Shown: positions 1 to 7,865 of the stretch, one piece after another
How the letters are laid out: every line of letters starts with the position of its first letter
How positions within the stretch are numbered: the stretch's first letter is position 1
Source: Gammaproteobacteria bacterium
GTDB taxonomy: Bacteria; Pseudomonadota; Gammaproteobacteria; Pseudomonadales; Azotimanducaceae
NCBI GenBank assembly: GCA_026707945.1
Contig: JAPOVV010000115.1
Location: forward strand, 1 to 64,000
Direction: 5' to 3'
Length of the DNA: 64,000 nt
Translations under genes and position numbers: made by a program
The notes under the pieces: model-generated
Database searches by the model: none
What the model was told of the DNA's origin: nothing
The model's input: the letters and a program-made list of their open reading frames with translations, nothing else

Positions 1-209
<209 letters not shown>

Positions 210-319
210 ACCTAACGGCCGGCAACTGTCGCTCGGCGATGGGATGCACGGTCCAGCTCGACGCTCATGCGTTTGAGCGTCCACACGAATGGCTCTGTTC
301 TGAATCGTCCGACAAAGTG

Positions 320-396
<77 letters not shown>

Positions 397-423
397 TATA
401 TAGCGTATTACGCTAGAGCAGAT

Positions 424-499
424 GGGGCCGTAGCTCAGCTGGGAGAGCGGTTGCTTTGCACGCAACAGGTCAGGAGTTCGATCCTCCTCGGCTCCACCA
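424..499 (+). tRNA. tRNA-Ala (TGC)
   Basis: Cloverleaf with anticodon TGC in TTTGCAC, TTCGATC T-loop, encoded CCA. Acceptor ggggccg/cggctcc pairs fully with one G-U. It is the second spacer tRNA of the rRNA operon. Confidence 0.97.
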
Positions 500-522
500 T
501 GATGTCATGACAATGAGTGATG

Positions 523-557
523 CGCGACGGAATGGTCGCGTTTTTGATCTTTAACAA
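523..557 (+). promoter_or_regulatory. rRNA antitermination site (boxB-like hairpin plus boxA)
   Basis: A small hairpin cgcgac/gtcgcg (523-528 / 535-540) is followed by tgatctttaacaa (545-557), which closely matches the E. coli rrn boxA tgctctttaacaa. In E. coli such sites in the leader and the 16S-23S spacer recruit NusB/NusE and protect rRNA transcription from Rho. Position in the spacer supports the call. Confidence 0.75.
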
Positions 558-721
558 TTCAGGAATCAAATGATTCACCGCAAATAGAAATGCCAGGAAT
601 GGTTAAATCCGCTTTTGGATTTGGCTGTTCCTCGAACCGTGCGAACGGTTCATTGGTGTCTGGCGAATAAGATCGTCGTCACGATCGAATTTACCTGGGT
701 GTTTGGCTTTGGCTGGGCATC

Positions 722-735
722 CGGTTATATGGTCA
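722..735 (+). other. 23S processing stalk, 5' strand
   Basis: The 14 bases cggttatatggtca pair perfectly with tgaccatataaccg at 4276-4289, bringing together the two ends of pre-23S rRNA. This is the expected RNase III processing stem and fixes the gene ends at about 731 and 4282. Confidence 0.9.
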
Positions 736-1188
736 AGTGACGAAGCGCATCTGGTGAATGCCTTGGCAGTTGAAGGCGATGAAGGACGTTGCAATCTGCG
801 ATAAGCCCCGGGGAGTCGATTAGCAGACTCTGATCCGGGGATTTCCGAATGGGGGAACCCAGTGTCTTAGGACACTATTACGTGCTGAAAGGAAGTGATT
901 CTCATAGGCACGTAAAGCAAACCCGGCGAATTGAAATATCTAAGTAACCGGAGGAAAAGAAATCAACCGAGATTCCCTTAGTAGTGACGAGCGAAAAGGG
1001 AGTAGCCCATCAAGCTGCGGAAGCGTTAGTGGAAGCTTTCTGGAAAGAAGCACGACAAAGGGTGACAGTCCCGTACGCGAAAACGCCTCCGTAGTGACGT
1101 CGAGTAGGGCGGGACACGTGAAATCCTGTCTGAATATAGGGGGACCATCCTCTAAGGCTAAATACTCTCAACTGACCGATAGTGGACG

Positions 1189-1220
<32 letters not shown>

Positions 1221-2644
1221 TTTAGGGGAGTGAAATAGTACCTGAAACCGGATGCGTACAAGCAGTGGGAGCGGCCGTTTCGACGGCTGTGACTGCGTAC
1301 CTTTTGTATAATGGGTCAGCGACTTACTCTTGCTGGCGAGGTTAACCGTTTAGGGGAGCCGTAGGGAAACCGAGTCTGAATAGGGCGATACAGTCTGTAG
1401 GAGTAGACCCGAAACCGGGCGATCTAACCATGGGCAGGATGAAGGTCAGGTAACACTGACTGGAGGTCCGAACCCACCTATGTGGAAAAATGGGGGGATG
1501 ACCTGTGGTTAGGAGTGAAAGGCTAATCAAGCTCGGAGATAGCTGGTTCTCCTCGAAAACTATTTAGGTAGTGCCTCTCATATCACCATCGGGGGTAGAG
1601 CACTGTTTGGGCTAGGGGGTCATCCCGACTTACCAACCCCATGCAAACTCCGAATACCGTTGAGTGCAGTGAGGGAGACAGACGGCGGGTGCTAAGGTCC
1701 GTCGTCGAAAGGGAAACAGCCCAGACCGCCAGCTAAGGTCCCCAAATTGTGATTAAGTGGGAAACGATGTGGGAAGGCACAGACAGTCAGGAGGTTGGCT
1801 TAGAAGCAGCCATCCTTTAAAGAAAGCGTAACAGCTCACTGATCGAGTCGGCCTGCGCGGAAGATGTAACGGGGCTAAATCACATACCGAAGCTGCGGAT
1901 CAACGACCTTTTCGAAGGTCGGGGGTGGTAGAGGAGCGTTCTGTAAGCCTGTGAAGGTGTGCTGCGAGGCGCGCTGGAGGTATCAGAAGTGAGAATGCTG
2001 ACATAAGTAACGATCAAGGGGGTGAGAATCCCCCTCGCCGAATGACTAAGGGTTCCTGCGCAACGATCGTCGACGCAGGGTGAGTCGGACCTAAGGCGAG
2101 GCCGAAAGGCGTAGTCGATGGACAACTGGTTAATATTCCAGTACCGGCGCGTATGGCAAATTGGGGTGACGGAGAAGGCTAGACGAGCTTGGCGTTGGTT
2201 GTCCAAGTTCAAGCAAGTAGGCTGGAACTTCAGGTAAATCCGGGTTCCTTAAGGCTGAGATGTGATAACGAACCGGCTGCGGTCGGTGAAGTCGTTGATG
2301 CCATGCTTCCAGGAAAAACCTCTTAGCGTTAATTACGCGGCGCCCGTACCCTAAACCGACACAGGTAGTCAGGTAGAGAATACCAAGGCGCGTGAGAGAA
2401 CTCAGGTGAAGGAACTAGGCAAAATGGCACCGTAACTTCGGGAGAAGGTGCGCCGCGGTTGGTGATGGACTTCGCGTCCTGAGCTGATGGCGGTCGAAGA
2501 TACCAGGTGGCTGCGACTGTTTACTAAAAACACAGCACTCTGCAAACTCGCAAGAGGACGTATAGGGTGTGACGCCTGCCCAGTGCTGGAAGGTTAATTG
2601 ATCTTGTTAGACTTCGGTCGAAGCTAGTGACAGAAGCCCCAGTT

Positions 2645-2676
<32 letters not shown>

Positions 2677-3309
2677 TAAGTAACGCTAGCCTTAGTAAAA
2701 CTGAACTAAATGCGGGAAACTCCTCGAAAATCGTTCGGTACTCGTTTGGCAAGTTCGCTTGTCATTCAGTAAAAATCCGGCGAACATGGGGACAATCCGC
2801 AGGGAAGATTTGAATGTACCAAAAACCCTCAGAGACTAATACGTTCAGGAACCTCCTATGAATCTTCATGCCGAATGGATCACAGGTTTCGTGGATGGTG
2901 AAGGATGTTTCCATGTGGGCATCAGCACGCACGGGGACATGAAAGCAGGATTCCAAGTCCTGCCGGAATTCACGGTCGTACAACACGAACGCGATGTTCA
3001 GATTCTTTACGCACTCAAGGATTACTTCGGATGCGGCGTGGTTCGCGTGAACCATGGCGACCGGATGGCCTACCGGGTGCGAAAACTCAAGAATCTAACT
3101 GAGAACATCGTTCCATTTTTCATGAAGCACCCTTTGAAGACCAAGAAGAACGTGGACTTTAGGAAGTTCAGATCGGTTCTTCTGAAGATGGAGAAGGGAG
3201 TTCATTTGACGAGCGAAGGGGTTGAAGAAATTCGCCAAATCGCGAACCAGATGAATCGAGGAAGTTCAAGATAGAGTCCGGCTCCGCTGGAAACAACGGA
3301 GAATAACCG
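2677..3309 (+). mobile_element. Group I intron at 23S position L1931 with internal endonuclease gene
   Basis: Self-splicing intron, 633 nt. The 5' exon ends ctaaggt (2670-2676) and pairs with the internal guide gccttag (2689-2695), with the expected U-G pair at the splice site (P1). Intron cgct (2684-2687) pairs with exon-2 agcg (3310-3313), giving P10. The core elements are all visible: P aaatgcgggaaac (2708-2720), Q aatccgcagg (2794-2803), R cagagactaata (2830-2841), S aagatagagtcc (3268-3279), and P9 hairpin ctccg/cggag (3282-3286/3297-3301). The intron ends in G (3309). P4 forms between tgcgg (2711-2715) and ccgca (2797-2801). The endonuclease ORF lies between R and S, that is, in the P8 region. 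L1931 is a known insertion site in some bacterial and organellar 23S genes. Confidence 0.95.
2858..3274 (+). CDS. LAGLIDADG homing endonuclease (intron-encoded)
   Basis: 138-residue protein with one LAGLIDADG motif near the N-terminus (WITGFVDGEGCF, residues ~7-18). This is the one-motif class (as I-CreI, I-CeuI), which works as a homodimer. It should cut intron-less 23S genes around the L1931 site and drive intron homing. The acidic catalytic residue is the Asp/Glu of VDGEG. A good ribosome-binding site (agga, 2847-2850) precedes ATG 2858. The stop codon (3272-3274) lies inside the intron's S element, so coding sequence and ribozyme core overlap. The reading frame is intact, suggesting recent activity. 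Exact recognition site is inferred from the insertion point. Confidence 0.93.
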   Translation: MNLHAEWITGFVDGEGCFHVGISTHGDMKAGFQVLPEFTVVQHERDVQILYALKDYFGCGVVRVNHGDRMAYRVRKLKNLTENIVPFFMKHPLKTKKNVDFRKFRSVLLKMEKGVHLTSEGVEEIRQIANQMNRGSSR

Positions 3310-3356
<47 letters not shown>

Positions 3357-3762
3357 CGATGGCCACACTGTCTCCACCCGAGACTCAGTGAAATTGAAAT
3401 CGCGGTGAAGATGCCGTGTACCCGCGGCTAGACGGTAAGACCCCGTGAACCTTTACTACAGCTTCACACTGGACTTTGACTTAGTTTGTGTAGGATAGGT
3501 GGGAGACTTTGAAGCGAGGGCGTCAGCTCTCGTGGAGTCGTCCTTGAAATACCACCCTTGCTATGTTGGGGTTCTAACTTGGGCCCATTAGCTGGGTTGA
3601 GGACAGTGTGTGGTGGGTAGTTTGACTGGGGCGGTCTCCTCCTAAAGAGTAACGGAGGAGTACGAAGGTGCACTCAGCATGGTCGGAAATCATGCAATGC
3701 GTATAAAGGCAGAAGTGTGCTTGACTGCGAGACCGACGGGTCGAGCAGGGTCGAAAGACGGT

Positions 3763-3838
<76 letters not shown>

Positions 3839-3867
3839 ACCGCCCAAGAGTTCATATCGACGGCGGT

Positions 3868-3945
<78 letters not shown>

Positions 3946-4104
3946 TGGTACGCGAGCTGGGTTTAGAACGTCGTGAGACAGTTCGGTCCCTATCTGCCGT
4001 GGGCGTTTGAGATTTGAGAGGAGCTGCTCCTAGTACGAGAGGACCGGAGTGGACGAACCTCTGGTGTTCCGGTTGTCACGCCAGTGGCATTGCCGGGTAG
4101 CTAC

Positions 4105-4147
<43 letters not shown>

Positions 4148-4431
4148 CCCTCGAGATTAGATCTCACCAAATCTTCGAGATTTCTGAAGGGCCCTCGTAG
4201 ACGACGAGGTTGATAGGCGGGGTGTGTAAGCGTCGCGAGGCGTTGAGCTAACCCGTACTAATTGCCCGTGAGGCTTGACCATATAACCGAGTCCGCGTTT
4301 GCCGGACCATGGTCGACGCAAGTCTTTGAATGATCGGTAATCGGGCGCACGATTGACTTTGGGTCGCTTCATCGAGGACGAATTGTCCAAGAGCGCTTGA
4401 CGCGAGAAAACGCGCGTTGGCGCAACGGTTC

Positions 4432-4548
4432 GCCTGACGACCATAGCGAGTCGGTACCACCTGAATCCATCCCGAACTCAGCAGTGAAACGTCTCAGCGC
4501 CGATGGTAGTGTGGGGTCTCCCCATGTGAGAGTAGGTCGTTGTCAGGT
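4432..4548 (+). rRNA. rrf: 5S ribosomal RNA
   Basis: About 117 nt. The terminal helix cctgacga/ttgtcagg closes the molecule. Conserved internal stretches GAACTCAG.AGTGAAACG and GCGCCGATGGTAGTGTGGGG match E. coli 5S. The 23S-5S spacer (4290-4431) contains no tRNA. Confidence 0.95.
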
Positions 4549-4557
4549 CTTCTTAAG

Positions 4558-4592
4558 AACCCCAGGCAGGTGATCCTGTACTGGGGTTTTTT
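4558..4592 (+). terminator. Rho-independent terminator of the rRNA operon
   Basis: Stem aaccccag (4558-4565) / ctggggtt (4581-4588), an inner loop of 15 nt, and a run of T (4587-4592). It lies 10 nt after 5S and no tRNA follows, so the operon ends here. Confidence 0.93.
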
Positions 4593-4706
4593 ATTACTAT
4601 GGACGAGCTTAGAGGAAATCTCAAGGCTGAAATCTGGTGCTAGCTGTGCGTCTTCTGTAGTGATTCTCGTGAGCTACTAAGGCGAATGGCGCGAATCACA
4701 CTACGG

Positions 4707-5147
4707 TCAGTTGCCGTCGCCCGAAAGTGATTTTCTTATTTGTGATACTAGGCCAATACACAATCCTAATGTGAATATCGCATTGACAAGAATGAACTCG
4801 AAGATGACGAATCCGGGTGCTTGATTGGTGGTATTGAATAGTGCTTGATGGTATTGGAACAATCCAAAATGAAATAACAGCCACAGACCGTAGGTAACTA
4901 GTGCTGGGGTGAAGGATCGTTTCGCAGCTGCGACCGCAGCGAGAATTAGAGCGAGATCGGAAAGAAAAAGCGCGGGCGAGAAAACAACGGCTGCTAGACT
5001 CGATACGCAGGTTATCACCACGGCTATCCAGCCGATCAAATCGCCTAATTTCATAACCTCATTTCGGGTATAGGACTTAGAGTGATCAACATATTGAACC
5101 TTGACCTGCTTGGATATCTTTCGAGCAAACCGTTTAATGTCGAACAC
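4707..5147 (-). CDS. Hypothetical four-helix membrane protein
   Basis: 146 residues from a GTG start at 5147; an alternative ATG at 5054 gives 115 residues and still covers all membrane segments. Four hydrophobic stretches are visible (about residues 38-60, 62-77, 82-98 and 110-132), joined by short loops with a basic tail. No conserved enzymatic motif was recognised. The N-terminal 31 residues are hydrophilic and basic. It is transcribed away from the PH-domain pair, so 5148-5336 is a shared divergent promoter region. The start is uncertain because neither candidate has a strong Shine-Dalgarno. The function is unknown. Confidence 0.6.
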   Translation of the reverse strand: MFDIKRFARKISKQVKVQYVDHSKSYTRNEVMKLGDLIGWIAVVITCVSSLAAVVFSPALFLSDLALILAAVAAAKRSFTPALVTYGLWLLFHFGLFQYHQALFNTTNQAPGFVIFEFILVNAIFTLGLCIGLVSQIRKSLSGDGN

Positions 5148-5336
5148 ACCGACGATTGCAGGAACATCTGAGTTAATTTTTCAGTACCTGCGATCGCAAG
5201 AAGATCTGACGGTACAGACTTTTAATACGATGATCGTAGCTTCTCCGTGGCCAAGTAATACCGCTTCGTCCCGATGCTCTTCTTTTAACGGCGCGAAGCG
5301 TTTATTTACACCTAAATACAGATTTCCAGAGTAAGT

Positions 5337-5900
5337 GTGAGTTCTGCCGAGTACAGCGGACTAGATTCTGGCGCATCAGAGTTTAGGTCGTATAGTCGAT
5401 TGTCTGACGAAGCAAGGATCGCGGAAGTTTCAATCCGCTTGCGGAATTTCTTGCTACCTTTGATTGCTTGTATTCCAATGGTTTTTGTCGATGCTCTCGC
5501 GATTGGACGAAGCGTTCTGACGGATCCGAATCCTTGGCTTGTTGTGTCGGTTTCGTTCTACCACCTGTACTTGGTGTACGCGTTCACTAGTGCAAGCGTG
5601 AAGTCAATCTTGGGGTTCTTCTATGTAAATCGGTATCGGTATCGGATCGACGATGAAGGTATCTATGTCCTGTCGGGCGTATGGATGACCTCGCACCAAA
5701 CCTTACCAAGAAATCGAATTCAAAAGGTGACACTCAACCAGACTTACGTTCAAAGATTGCTCGGGCTGACGACTCTTCACGCTGGCGCCGCTGGATCTGG
5801 TATTTCGATCGAGCATATTCCGACGAGTAGAGCTCACCACGTTCGGGAACAGATCATCGAGCAACTAAATCGGAATCGTGACGTGAGTGCCGATGATTGA
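5337..5900 (+). CDS. bPH2 (YdbS-like) membrane protein
   Basis: 187 residues, GTG start. Two membrane helices (about residues 37-55 and 67-90) are followed by a bacterial pleckstrin-homology type 2 domain (pattern YRIDDEGIYVLSGVW, then LPRNRIQKVTL and a LLGLTTLHAG strand), the architecture of the Bacillus YdbS family. Such proteins are membrane-anchored, and in Bacillus YdbST contributes to envelope stress and antimicrobial resistance. The gene overlaps the next one, which carries more PH domains, so the two probably form one membrane complex. The specific role here is not known. Confidence 0.85.
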   Translation: MSSAEYSGLDSGASEFRSYSRLSDEARIAEVSIRLRNFLLPLIACIPMVFVDALAIGRSVLTDPNPWLVVSVSFYHLYLVYAFTSASVKSILGFFYVNRYRYRIDDEGIYVLSGVWMTSHQTLPRNRIQKVTLNQTYVQRLLGLTTLHAGAAGSGISIEHIPTSRAHHVREQIIEQLNRNRDVSADD

Positions 5901-7476
5901 TCAGTCATTTCGGCATTTCCACTGGACGAGCAGTTTGCTTGCTGCCTTACCGAATTTGGCACCTTACTTAATGGGAGTCGTCGTCATAGTGTTGTTCGGA
6001 TCCTCGCGAGATGGGTATTCGTCCTGGATTTTCACCGGTTTGTCGATTATTGGGATCATCGGCGCAACGGTAAGGAAACACTACAGTGAACGTTATCGTA
6101 TCGAGGAAGACCACTTGCTTCGAAAATCTGGTTTCTATAGCACGAATCTAAAAGTTTTGCCTTTTGAACGAGTGGTGAATGTCAATACGACTCAGACCTC
6201 GTTCCAGAAGTACCTCGGATTGATGACTTTGCAGGTGCAAGCGGCTTCCGATTCCGCGATCGACCTACCAGGCGTTAAGCAAGAAGTCTATGAGGAACTG
6301 GACGATAAACTCCAATCTTTCGCTGCCAGGAGAGGACAGAAACCGGCAAACACATCGGCGGATGAGGAAGAAACTGGACTGAGATCGTCTGCGACTGACG
6401 AGGTACTGCATCGGCTGTCGTTGACTGACTGTCTCAAGCTCGGATTGATTCGCAATGTCGCGTTAGCCGCAATCTTCACATTCGTGGTCACCGTTTACAG
6501 GCATCTCGCTGAGCGCCATAGCGATTTCGTAGGATCGTTCGTAGAACGGATGACTGGTGTCGACGTGTTAGATTGGAGCTCATATATCGATATTGAATTA
6601 GCGTACACGTTTTTCCCATGGATCGCGCTACGATTTAATCATGATGTGAGTTGGATACCTCCTCTAGTTTTCTTAAGTTTTCTGTTCCTGTTGTTCGTAA
6701 CAGTTGTTGTCGCGTGCAGTTTTATTTTGATTTGGTTTCTTTACTCCGGCTTTCGAATATCAGCTTCTACAGACCATGTAGAAATCGTGACGCGCGGCTT
6801 TATTACAACCAGTCGCAAAATCCCTCGTAAGAAAATTCAATTCATTCAGAGAATTCGGACGTTACGTCATCGAATTTTGAACTCTGAATCGGCTTCGTTT
6901 TATACGACTTCGTCAAGTTATTCGGAAAGCAGCGTCGCGAACAGATTATTAGATTGGCTAGTGCCTATCGGTCGGCCTGAAACAACAATGCGAATCGTCG
7001 GAAAGGTTCTTAGTCACATTTCTTTAGACGACGGTGCGTGGTGCGGTGTAGTTGAGAGTTCCTGGCGTAGACGGTTTAAGAAGCACTTAATGGTATTGTT
7101 TCCGATCCTGTGCGTCTTAGCTTTGATTTCTCCTTATTTTCTGATCGCTGGATGCTTAGTGCTGCCGTTGCTAGTTTTCGAAGCCAAGCAATTTGTCATG
7201 GGGCTGAGATATCGATTGACCTCGGATGCGATTTTGATAGAACGTGGATGGTGGGTAAGAAAGTCCACTACGATCCCTCTACGGAAAGTTCAAGGCGTCC
7301 GTTTGAGTCAGAGTTTCTTCGATACAAGTCACGGCGTTGCAACATTGAGTATTTCGACCGCCGGAGGTAGATTGAAGTACGCAACTGCCAGCGTTCCTTA
7401 CGTCAGCTACGATAAGGCTCACAACGTGTCAAAGGAAATCGTCGAGTTCTTAATAAAGCATCGATTTGATGGATAG
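5887..7476 (+). CDS. bPH2 (YdbT-like) membrane protein with several PH domains
   Basis: 529 residues from GTG 5887; ATG 5893 two codons later is equally plausible and sits in an ATGA-type overlap with the upstream stop. Three repeats of a membrane-helix pair followed by a PH type 2 domain can be seen. The PH signatures are at about residues 70-125 (YRIEEDHLLRKSGFY, LPFERVVNVN), 300-360 (HVEIVTRGFITTSRKIPRKKIQFIQ) and 440-500 (DAILIERGWWVRKSTTIPLRKVQGV). This matches YdbT, the usual partner of YdbS. The overlap with the upstream gene indicates translational coupling. Charged central region (GQKPANTSADEEE) is probably a cytoplasmic linker. Confidence 0.87.
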   Translation: MPMIDQSFRHFHWTSSLLAALPNLAPYLMGVVVIVLFGSSRDGYSSWIFTGLSIIGIIGATVRKHYSERYRIEEDHLLRKSGFYSTNLKVLPFERVVNVNTTQTSFQKYLGLMTLQVQAASDSAIDLPGVKQEVYEELDDKLQSFAARRGQKPANTSADEEETGLRSSATDEVLHRLSLTDCLKLGLIRNVALAAIFTFVVTVYRHLAERHSDFVGSFVERMTGVDVLDWSSYIDIELAYTFFPWIALRFNHDVSWIPPLVFLSFLFLLFVTVVVACSFILIWFLYSGFRISASTDHVEIVTRGFITTSRKIPRKKIQFIQRIRTLRHRILNSESASFYTTSSSYSESSVANRLLDWLVPIGRPETTMRIVGKVLSHISLDDGAWCGVVESSWRRRFKKHLMVLFPILCVLALISPYFLIAGCLVLPLLVFEAKQFVMGLRYRLTSDAILIERGWWVRKSTTIPLRKVQGVRLSQSFFDTSHGVATLSISTAGGRLKYATASVPYVSYDKAHNVSKEIVEFLIKHRFDG

Positions 7477-7811
7477 TGCTTAATTGGTTTTTTAAGAGCG
7501 TTATCCAGTTCAGACTATCTAATAAGCATGTAGTGGTCCACTTTTATGCGCGCACGTTCATTGATACGAGCCTAACTACTTGGCGTCTTGATCAAATGCT
7601 CGATTACGACCATCTAACCGCGAAATATCGTTCGCGTTCGCTTCTTCTTCGAACGTAGTGTCGTCAGGTTCAAGGTTACGCCCGAGTAAAACAAGCGACA
7701 TGGCAAGGGTGCAACGTGATGTTAGCTCTCGTACGCGAAGTGCGGAACGAGAAGTGGCTTAGGGCTCTGACAATGCCAGAAAAGCCAAATCCGTATATTT
7801 CGTAGTGTCAC
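7477..7811. other. Intergenic region before the TonB receptor
   Basis: About 335 bp (389 bp to the preferred receptor start). Only short ORFs without recognisable similarity are present. I see no cobalamin or other riboswitch consensus. The only structure noted is a pair of CACGTG palindromes at its end. Confidence 0.5.
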
Positions 7812-7828
7812 GTGATAAAAAACACGTG
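7809..7828. repeat. Paired CACGTG palindromes
   Basis: CACGTG at 7809-7814 and again at 7823-7828, separated by ataaaaaa. Each is self-complementary and together they can form a 6-bp hairpin. It lies 38 bp upstream of the likely start of the TonB receptor and could be an operator or leader hairpin. This is inference only. Confidence 0.35.
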
Positions 7829-7865
7829 TCTTACTTCTCCATGTAACCTGCTTGGTACACAAGAC

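Noticed and set aside
2905-3102. Second ORF inside the intron
   Set aside because: Out-of-frame shadow of the LAGLIDADG gene.
2677-3309. The 23S insertion as an RNase III-excised intervening sequence
   Set aside because: It has the full set of group I core elements, P1, P10 and a terminal G, and a homing endonuclease gene; fragmenting IVSs lack these and sit in other helices.
4290-4431. tRNA in the 23S-5S spacer
   Set aside because: No cloverleaf or CCA end found.
5101-5334. 77-codon ORF between the membrane protein and the PH-domain pair
   Set aside because: Overlaps the start of the opposite gene and the divergent promoter region; no motif.
7476-7658. 60-codon ORF after the YdbT-like gene
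   Set aside because: No Shine-Dalgarno, no recognisable motif, composition of intergenic DNA.
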